Part shown: positions 33,429-39,009 of the stretch, piece by piece
How the letters are laid out: each line of letters begins with the position of its first letter
How positions within the stretch are numbered: the first letter of the stretch is position 1
From: Clostridia bacterium
Lineage (GTDB): Bacteria > Bacillota > Clostridia > Oscillospirales > CAG-272
Direction of reading: 5' to 3'
Length of the DNA stretch: 39,009 nucleotides
Assembly (NCBI GenBank): GCA_017540175.1
Contig: JAFYBN010000014.1
Location: 1 to 39,009, forward strand
Position numbers and translations under genes: made by a program
The notes under the pieces: generated by a model
Told to the model about the DNA's origin: nothing
Database searches by the model: none
Seen by the model: only the letters and a program-made list of their open reading frames with translations

Positions 33429-34067
33429 TCAGCTTTCCGCGCCGCCGAGTCCGAGCCGTCCGAGGACGTGCTCCGCAATGATCTCGGCCTGCTTTGCGAC
33501 GGCGGGCGCGTGAAAATGATAGGTGTCCGACCAGAACTCGTCCCGCTCAAGCACATCCATCGGGGAAAACAGATCGATCACGGGCAGCCCCTCCTCTTCG
33601 GCGAGCGCCTTGACCGTTTCGTTCAGGGTCGATGAAACCGCGGTCAGCCCCGCGTCCTTCAGCGGGGTGCTGAGCGTCAGCGAAAGCTTCGTGTCCGGGA
33701 GCTTCGCGCGGATGAACGCCACAGCCGCGCGGTATGCCGCGTCCCACTCCGTTCGGTCCGTCGACAGACTGTGCAGACCGTTGTTGAAGCAGATCACGTC
33801 GTACGGATACGCGTCGAGCATGAAATCGAGCTCGCGGAAGTAAACCGGATCGGTCACGCATTTCGACGACGCCCAGAAGGAAACGTTCACCCGTCCAGCG
33901 AGCAGGGCGCGCACAGGACCGCTGTAAGCGTTGCAGATCGAATCGCCGATCAAGAGTACGCGCGGCAGAGCGGACTCGACCGCGCTGAACGTATAGGTGA
34001 TGCTCCATTCGGTGCCCTCGCGCCTGCGCGACGTGGAGGCCGGAGCAAAGTCCTGCCACTTAATCAT
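33429..34067 (-). CDS. SGNH/GDSL-family hydrolase (esterase)
   Basis: 212 residues. Block I is LLIGDS with nucleophile Ser43. NNGLHSL is the block III region, with Asn in the oxyanion position. SDTYHFHAPAV at the C terminus carries the Asp-His pair of the catalytic triad. No signal peptide. Such enzymes commonly remove acetyl groups from sugars. GGAGGAG precedes ATG 34067; the upstream in-frame extension overlaps the previous gene. It follows the sugar isomerase gene by 74 bases. Confidence 0.87.
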   Translation of the reverse strand: MIKWQDFAPASTSRRREGTEWSITYTFSAVESALPRVLLIGDSICNAYSGPVRALLAGRVNVSFWASSKCVTDPVYFRELDFMLDAYPYDVICFNNGLHSLSTDRTEWDAAYRAAVAFIRAKLPDTKLSLTLSTPLKDAGLTAVSSTLNETVKALAEEEGLPVIDLFSPMDVLERDEFWSDTYHFHAPAVAKQAEIIAEHVLGRLGLGGAES

Positions 34068-34141
34068 GATTTTCTCCTCCCTGTATGACGGACGGCAAAA
34101 CGCCGCGGTCTCTGCGGCGCGCTTTTCACCGCCCGGATTTT

Positions 34142-34924
34142 TCACCGTCTGAATGCTTCCATCAAAGGCCGCGCCGTCCGGACTGCCGTATCGAAATCCG
34201 GATGCCACGAGCACTCGAGGCTGATCCGCTCCGCTCTCGGGCAGCGCCCGAGAAGAGCGGCAAGGCGCGCGAGATCTTCCTCGTCTCCCGGGATGGGCGC
34301 CCAGCGGTCGACGGGGCGGCCGTAATGCACGTGCCAGAGGAGATCGCCGAAGTCCGGCAGGCTCTCGAGATCGTCCCCGTTCTCGCTGTGATGATAGAAA
34401 TCCACGAGCACGCCGACGGCAGGATGCGCCGCCGCCCGCGCGGCCGCCGCGCCTTCGGCGACCGTGTGGATGAAGTTGCAGTCCCTTCGCGACAGCGGCT
34501 CCACGACGATCCTCATGCCGGACCGCTCAGCCGCCTCGCCGCAGACCGAAAGCACGCGGGCGAACTGGGGCTCGACCTCCTCGCGGCTCATCCCCTCGGG
34601 GATCCCGCGGACAAACCCGCTGCCGATGACGGCGATTTTCCCGCCCCACGCCGCCGCGCGGCGGAATCCTCTTTCCGCGTAGGCGCCGATCTCAGAGAGC
34701 AGCGGGGACTGATCCCCGTCCTTCGCATAGAGCTTCATGCCGCCGCGGAAGAAGATGTTGTACGCCTCCGCCGGGACGCCGGTCTTTTCGATCAGATCGG
34801 TATTGTGCCGGAAGGCTTCTTCGTCCAGTCCTTCCAGCCAGCTGAAATTCGCTTCGAGATAATCGTACCCGAGCTCCGCGAGCAGGGGCAGTTTGTCGGG
34901 GGATGCGCATACGCCGATTTTCAT
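34142..34924 (-). CDS. Sugar phosphate isomerase/epimerase-like TIM barrel
   Basis: 260 residues, xylose-isomerase-like barrel (AP endonuclease family 2 fold). MKIGVCASPDKLPLLAELGYDYLE is the typical first strand and helix, with the metal ligands probably in VVEPLS, VDFYHHSE, HVHYGRPVD and SLECSW. Substrate not identifiable. GGAGG lies before ATG 34924. It is the first gene after the promoter at 35057-35085 and probably heads the transcript running to 27164. Confidence 0.85.
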   Translation of the reverse strand: MKIGVCASPDKLPLLAELGYDYLEANFSWLEGLDEEAFRHNTDLIEKTGVPAEAYNIFFRGGMKLYAKDGDQSPLLSEIGAYAERGFRRAAAWGGKIAVIGSGFVRGIPEGMSREEVEPQFARVLSVCGEAAERSGMRIVVEPLSRRDCNFIHTVAEGAAAARAAAHPAVGVLVDFYHHSENGDDLESLPDFGDLLWHVHYGRPVDRWAPIPGDEEDLARLAALLGRCPRAERISLECSWHPDFDTAVRTARPLMEAFRR

Positions 34925-35056
34925 TCAGATTGACCTCCGTTTTATGTTCGATGCCGATGATTCTTCTTTTTTTGTCGGGGAGTGCCGCGGGCAGCACGCG
35001 CGGGTTTCCGCCCTCCTTCGCCGAAAGCTGTGAGCGCACCTTCCCGCACCTACCGT

Positions 35057-35085
35057 ATTGTAGCACAGAAACAAGCCGGATGCAA
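35057..35085 (-). promoter_or_regulatory. Sigma-A promoter for the isomerase-led operon
   Basis: Minus strand: TTGCAT, 17 bases, TACAAT. It gives a leader of about 125 bases before ATG 34924. Confidence 0.72.
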
Positions 35086-35123
35086 GACAATGCGCAAAAC
35101 TCCGCGAGCCTCCGTTCCCCACG

Positions 35124-37040
35124 TCACGCCCTGCGCGTAAAGCTGCCGAGCAGGATGTCGCCCTCATCCGCGCAGGTCTTGACCGTGCGCACGGCAGCGA
35201 CGGGCTTTTCGGGATGGGGGTCCGGCACGGCGATTTTGTACCAGGTGTCCCCGCCGCGCCGTTCGGGCAGCGTCGTATAGGAGACCTCGGCGAGCTTGTC
35301 GTCGAAGGACCAGGTGTCGCGCTCCGCGAGCCCCGGGTTTTCATAGAGCCCACCCTGATAATGCCGCTCCCAGACGCGCTTCTTGCCCGTGATGTTCAGC
35401 CCGTAGACGAGCGGGATCGAAAGGATCTCGCCGTCCGCGTATTCCACCTCGTACCGTCCGACCGTGTCGCGCTCCGTCTGCATGGGGACGCTCGAGAGGT
35501 ACTGATAGCGCCGCTCGATCGTGGCGGTGTGTTCGATGAGGAAATGCGGTCCCGCAAGAGTTTTCCGGTTGGCGGTCCGATACATCTCCTCGTAAACTTC
35601 GTCGAGGTATGCGGGGAAGCGCGCGTCGTCCCAGGTCTCGTCCCAGAACATCCGCCTGCCGAGGAAGAGGGAGAGGAAAACACCGTTGCGCTGCATGGTG
35701 GCGTCCTCGAGGCTGGACCAGTGGGAGGGGGAGCCGCCCGCGGCCCCCTGCGCGAGACGGCGGTTCCAGTCGAGGAAATTGGCGGGTCCGAAATTGCCGT
35801 ACAAAAACGGGATGCCGCGCTTCACAAACTCGTCGTCGAAGTATTCCGCGATGCTCCAGTACCAGTGGTGGGCGATGATATCGCGCGGGATGAGGTCGAT
35901 AGCGCGCCACGTGGCGGGGCGTACGATCTCCACCGTGCCGTCGGGACGGCGTTCGCGCGCCTCGGAGCCGCCGAAATGCTCCCCGTTCAGTCCGATGGCG
36001 TCGAGCAGCTTTTCTGCCCAGAGCATGGTGCGCACGCCGCGCTCGGCGAGCCAGTCGTGAATTTTCGTCACGTCGTCGGCATAAATATTCTCGGCGGCCT
36101 TTCCCCGGCAGCGGGGGCAGACGCCGATGGAATAGTACTCGTCGTGCCCGATGTGCACGATCTTCGGCTCGAAGACGCCGAGCACCTCTTCGAGGACTTC
36201 AAACACCAGTTGGTACGTGTCGGGGTTCGAGGGGCAGTAGGCGTCCGGCCACGCGTCGTCCGAACGCTCCGCAAGCTCGGGATGGGGCATGAGCAGATAG
36301 TCGGAATGGGAGAGCGTGGGACACTCCGGAATGACCTCCATGCCGCGGTCCTTACAGTATTTCACAAGCGTGCGCACGGTGTCCTGCGTCAGCCAGCGCC
36401 CCCCGCCGTTCTCGAAGTGAATGGAATTCTTGCCCCACGGGTAGGTCTTGTTCTGGATCTCGTTCGCGCGGTCCGGGTACCGCGCCATCTCCCGGCAGTA
36501 ATCGATCCACGCGGAATTGATCTCCGGGTGCTTTTTATACTCCATCGCCCCGCCGACCTCGATGATGACGGTGTTGTACCTGAGGGACAGGAGCAGATCG
36601 ACGGTGCGGTAAAAGCTCTCAAGGTTGTCCGGGGCGGGCATGTAGACCTTCAGCCCGCGGAACGGGTAGCGGGGCAGATCCCACAGAAGCCCGCGCCGCA
36701 CGCTTTTGCCGTCCGCGCTGTCCCGCGCGTCCTGTAAGAGGGCGTACGCGCCGTAGATGAGCCCTCTCAGTCCGTCGGAGTAAACACGGACGGCGCTTTC
36801 GCGGGTATCGACGAGGTAGGAGTCCTCGGCGCGGTCCCGATCGGTGTGAAGGAGAGAGCGCGCCTCCGAAAGAACTTCTTCCGGGATGGGGCGGATGAAT
36901 TCGATGCTCCCATAAAAGCCGTCCGGCGCGGTCGGGAGCTGTTCCGTCACCGCGGCGAGCGCGGGATCCTCCGGCTGTGAAAAGGGCGCGAAGACGGCGT
37001 CCCCGTCCGCCACCCGGAAGGTATGGAGCGAAGAAAGCAT
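35124..37040 (-). CDS. GH20-type beta-N-acetylhexosaminidase
   Basis: 638 residues. An N-terminal accessory domain (about 1-125) precedes a TIM barrel. The GH20 catalytic pair is Asp300-Glu301 in HIGHDEYYS, where Asp positions the substrate acetamide and Glu is the acid. PRYPFRGLKVYMP matches the strand that opens GH20 barrels (usual P-R-x-x-R-G). AHHWYWS and the late Trp residues would line the sugar pocket. No signal peptide, so short imported oligosaccharides are the likely substrates. The last 150 residues are extra. GGAGGTGATC fixes ATG 37040. Own promoter, with no clear terminator before the next promoter. Confidence 0.83.
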   Translation of the reverse strand: MLSSLHTFRVADGDAVFAPFSQPEDPALAAVTEQLPTAPDGFYGSIEFIRPIPEEVLSEARSLLHTDRDRAEDSYLVDTRESAVRVYSDGLRGLIYGAYALLQDARDSADGKSVRRGLLWDLPRYPFRGLKVYMPAPDNLESFYRTVDLLLSLRYNTVIIEVGGAMEYKKHPEINSAWIDYCREMARYPDRANEIQNKTYPWGKNSIHFENGGGRWLTQDTVRTLVKYCKDRGMEVIPECPTLSHSDYLLMPHPELAERSDDAWPDAYCPSNPDTYQLVFEVLEEVLGVFEPKIVHIGHDEYYSIGVCPRCRGKAAENIYADDVTKIHDWLAERGVRTMLWAEKLLDAIGLNGEHFGGSEARERRPDGTVEIVRPATWRAIDLIPRDIIAHHWYWSIAEYFDDEFVKRGIPFLYGNFGPANFLDWNRRLAQGAAGGSPSHWSSLEDATMQRNGVFLSLFLGRRMFWDETWDDARFPAYLDEVYEEMYRTANRKTLAGPHFLIEHTATIERRYQYLSSVPMQTERDTVGRYEVEYADGEILSIPLVYGLNITGKKRVWERHYQGGLYENPGLAERDTWSFDDKLAEVSYTTLPERRGGDTWYKIAVPDPHPEKPVAAVRTVKTCADEGDILLGSFTRRA

Positions 37041-37135
37041 GGGATCACCTCCGTTTTGTTCTGCCGTGCGCCGGCGCGCGGGGGAGAGGGATCGGGGACG
37101 ATCCCGATGCGCGTGGCGCGGTCTTTCCGCATTCC

Positions 37136-37164
37136 ATTGTACCACAAAACCGCGTCGGATTCAA
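37136..37164 (-). promoter_or_regulatory. Sigma-A promoter for the hexosaminidase gene
   Basis: Minus strand: TTGAAT, 17 bases, TACAAT, about 95 bases before the start codon. Confidence 0.72.
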
Positions 37165-37260
37165 GACAAAGCCGAGAATCCCGCCGCAGTTTCCCGCACG
37201 GGCAGATTCCGACGACGGATTTCAAAGCGGATTTCAAAAAAACGCTCTTTCCGTCATGTA

Positions 37261-37289
37261 TTGACATTCTCCCCGGAATATGGTATAAT
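37261..37289 (+). promoter_or_regulatory. Perfect consensus sigma-A promoter for pssA-psd
   Basis: TTGACA (37261-37266), 17 bases, TATAAT (37284-37289). It leaves a leader of about 110 bases before the pssA start, in which I see no recognisable regulatory RNA. Divergent from the hexosaminidase promoter, with 96 bases between them. Confidence 0.92.
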
Positions 37290-37405
37290 TGGCACAAATC
37301 AAGGTTTCGGCTCAAATCATCGTTCTCGGAGACCGCGGCGCACCCAGCGGGCCGCCTCGGGGTTCCCTCATCACGCAAGGAAGCATGCAAAAGGGGCAAG
37401 GTGAA

Positions 37406-38050
37406 ATGAAAAACAAGCCAAAGCTTCTCGGGTACTACAATTACACAGTCATCCTGACCTATATCGGAATGCTGATCGGGTTTGCGGGCGTTTTCTGCGT
37501 CTTTGAAGATCGCATCTTTTACGCGGTGCTCTGCCTGATCGCCGCGGGAGCATGCGATATGTTCGACGGAGCGATCGCGTCCACCAGGGAGCGGACCGAG
37601 GCGGAAAAGTGCTTCGGCATCCAGATCGATTCTCTCAGCGACCTGATCTGCTTTGGCGTTCTTCCTGCCATGATCGCCTGCGGCGCGAGGGGGCAGGCTC
37701 TCCCGATCCTTGTGATCGCCGCGCTGTATGTGCTCTGCGCCCTCATCCGGCTCGCCTATTTCAATGTCGACGAACAAGAGCGGCAGAAGAACAGTTCATC
37801 TTCGCGCGAACTGTATCTCGGCATGCCCGTTACGGTCTCCGCCCTCATCGTCCCGCTGGTCTTCAGCGTCGGAAGCTGGTTCCCCGCGCAGAGAACCGTC
37901 GCGCTTGCCGTCGCGCTTGCCTTGTCCGCCATTCTTTTCCTGCTTCCCTTCCCGCTGAAAAAGCCGAAGCTCACCGGCAAGATCATCCTTGTGCTCTGCG
38001 GGTTCATCGAACTGTTTCTGGTCGTGTTCATCCACGTGAGGCTGTCATGA
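37406..38050 (+). CDS. pssA: CDP-diacylglycerol-serine O-phosphatidyltransferase
   Basis: 214 residues, an integral membrane enzyme that joins serine to CDP-diacylglycerol to make phosphatidylserine. About six hydrophobic helices. The CDP-alcohol motif is present with its metal-binding Asp residues: CDMFDGAIAS, then FGIQIDSLSD, then LICFGVLPA. The usual Arg after DGxxA is Ser here. Its stop overlaps the start of psd by 4 bases. ATG 37406 follows AAGGTG; ATG 37385 with AAGGAAGC upstream is possible and would add seven residues. Confidence 0.93.
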   Translation: MKNKPKLLGYYNYTVILTYIGMLIGFAGVFCVFEDRIFYAVLCLIAAGACDMFDGAIASTRERTEAEKCFGIQIDSLSDLICFGVLPAMIACGARGQALPILVIAALYVLCALIRLAYFNVDEQERQKNSSSSRELYLGMPVTVSALIVPLVFSVGSWFPAQRTVALAVALALSAILFLLPFPLKKPKLTGKIILVLCGFIELFLVVFIHVRLS

Positions 38051-38883
38051 TCACAGATTTCTTTTATGGCAGCGCCGCGGGAAGAGCGATGATGAACAGC
38101 CTGCAGGCGGTCGGTTTTTACAACCGCTGCGCGTTTCTCCTCCGCACAAAAGCGTCAAAGCGCATGATCCCGCGCTATATCCGAAAGAATCAAATCGATA
38201 TGCGCCCGTACGGGGATCGGGAATACGGCTCGTTTGCCGAATTCTTCTCCCGGAAGAAGGACGGGGTTCGAATCAATGAAAATCCGAATGTGCTGATCAG
38301 TCCCTGCGATTCCCTGCTTTCGATTTATGAGATCCGGGACGACCTTGTGATCCCGATGAAGGGCTCGCGGTACGATCTCGGCGATCTGCTTCCCCGGCCT
38401 GATCTCAGAGAGCTGTTCCGCTCGGGGCTCTGCATGGTCTTCCGTCTGGAAGCGTCGTTCTATCACCGCTTCTGCTGCTTCGACAACGCGAAAATCGAGG
38501 AAACTCATTTTATCCCCGGACAACTGCACAGCGTCCAGCCGATCGCCTTGCGGACAGTTCCGGTTTACCGTCTGAACAGAAGATGGTGCAGCATTCTCGA
38601 AACCGAGCATTTCGGGGTGGCCGCCCAGATCGAGGTCGGCGCGATGTTCGTGGGGGGCGTGGAGTTCTCGAAGAACGACGGCTCCTTCCGTCGGGGCGAG
38701 GACATGGGGAGCTTTGAGCTTGCCGGCTCGACCCTCGTTCTGCTCCTGAACGCGTCCGTCCGGAAGCGTCTGGCGATGTACGAACGCTTCCGCCCGACGT
38801 TCCGCGGAAAAGAAGAAATGAAGGTCTCGATGGGAGAAGGACTGGGAATCCTGCGTCCGGAGCGGACGAGCCCGACCGAATGA
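38047..38883 (+). CDS. psd: Phosphatidylserine decarboxylase
   Basis: 278 residues. Converts phosphatidylserine to phosphatidylethanolamine. The proenzyme cuts itself before the Ser of AGST (Ser228), making the pyruvoyl cofactor; LGST or GGST is more usual. FRLEASFYHRFCCFD holds the conserved His, and the N-terminal SFAEFFSRKKD segment is typical. Translationally coupled to pssA through ATGA, so the two steps of the pathway are made together. Confidence 0.94.
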   Translation: MITDFFYGSAAGRAMMNSLQAVGFYNRCAFLLRTKASKRMIPRYIRKNQIDMRPYGDREYGSFAEFFSRKKDGVRINENPNVLISPCDSLLSIYEIRDDLVIPMKGSRYDLGDLLPRPDLRELFRSGLCMVFRLEASFYHRFCCFDNAKIEETHFIPGQLHSVQPIALRTVPVYRLNRRWCSILETEHFGVAAQIEVGAMFVGGVEFSKNDGSFRRGEDMGSFELAGSTLVLLLNASVRKRLAMYERFRPTFRGKEEMKVSMGEGLGILRPERTSPTE

Positions 38884-38964
38884 GCGGGCACATCCGACGG
38901 ATCGGACTGCGCTGGGGCAACAAAGAATACAAGAACGATACGGCGCAGAGGCGCTGAGAGCGGT

Positions 38965-39005
38965 GGTGCCGCGTGAAACTCCGGATGACGGAGGCGCGCG
39001 GCGCC
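38965..39005 (+). terminator. Hairpin after psd, cut off near the window edge
   Basis: GGTGCCGCG (38965-38973) pairs with CGCGGCGCC (38997-39005, one G-T pair) and the inner CTCCG pairs with CGGAG. It has the same design as the hairpins at 12856 and 19904. Any T-run would lie beyond the window. Between 38884 and this point I see no gene. Confidence 0.55.
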
Positions 39006-39009
39006 GCCG

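Noticed and set aside
33059-33556. In-frame N-terminal extension of the adenylyltransferase-NADAR protein
   Set aside because: The NadD fold starts exactly at ATG 33058, a good ribosome site precedes it, and the extension overlaps the SGNH gene.
38880-38957. 25-codon open frame overlapping the psd stop by ATGA
   Set aside because: Very short and basic, no homology recognised, and followed at once by the psd hairpin.
1-39009. tRNA, rRNA, insertion sequence, integrase or phage genes
   Set aside because: None recognised on either strand; the only sign of exchange is the AT-rich island at 5362-5680.

Overview
The window looks like chromosomal DNA from a GC-rich, Gram-positive member of the Clostridia, probably a gut commensal. 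Evidence: strong AGGAGG-type ribosome binding sites, near-consensus sigma-A promoters with 17-bp spacers, several lipoprotein signal peptides, a clostridial pair of phosphatidylserine synthase and decarboxylase, a STAS-kinase fusion, a secreted serpin and a set of carbohydrate hydrolases. I found no tRNA, rRNA, CRISPR array, transposase or phage gene. The placement is by inference; no database was searched.

Layout. (1) 1-437: non-coding, with hairpins, a pair of 70-bp direct repeats and a terminator. (2) 438-8627, minus strand: a five-gene operon with two sugar-type ABC permeases, a very long HlyD/MacA-like coiled-coil adaptor, a membrane protein with a MacB-like extracytoplasmic domain, and a large solute-binding lipoprotein. 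It has no ATPase. The adaptor carries an AT-rich island at the predicted tip of its coiled coil. (3) 8732-13815: RNA modification and ribosome maturation genes (TtcA-like, trmD, rimM), a cell-wall amidase, a lipoprotein serpin and a PfkB sugar kinase. (4) 14042-16713, minus strand: a radical SAM/SPASM enzyme translationally coupled to a membrane protein whose tail is a Cys-Ala-Ser repeat with ten cysteines. This is the best candidate here for an undescribed modification system. (5) 16954-22290, minus strand: two large lipoproteins, one built from ten 41-residue helical repeats and one a calcineurin-like phosphoesterase. (6) 22580-26611, plus strand: a STAS-kinase fusion, a PHP phosphoesterase and a GH63-type glycosidase. 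(7) 27164-37040, minus strand: a run of nine genes. It includes RNA processing (rnz, cca), nucleotide/ADP-ribose chemistry (an adenylyltransferase-NADAR fusion beside a second NADAR protein), a MmcQ-EVE-like fusion, and carbohydrate enzymes (sialidase fold, SGNH esterase, sugar isomerase fold, GH20-type hexosaminidase). (8) 37406-38883, plus strand: pssA-psd, making phosphatidylethanolamine, behind a perfect consensus promoter.

A family of related hairpins recurs in the gaps between transcription units (12856, 19904, 26680, 26868, 38965 and a shorter one at 16894). Most sit just after a gene end and next to T-runs, so they probably act as terminators, but their shared core suggests a dispersed repeat.
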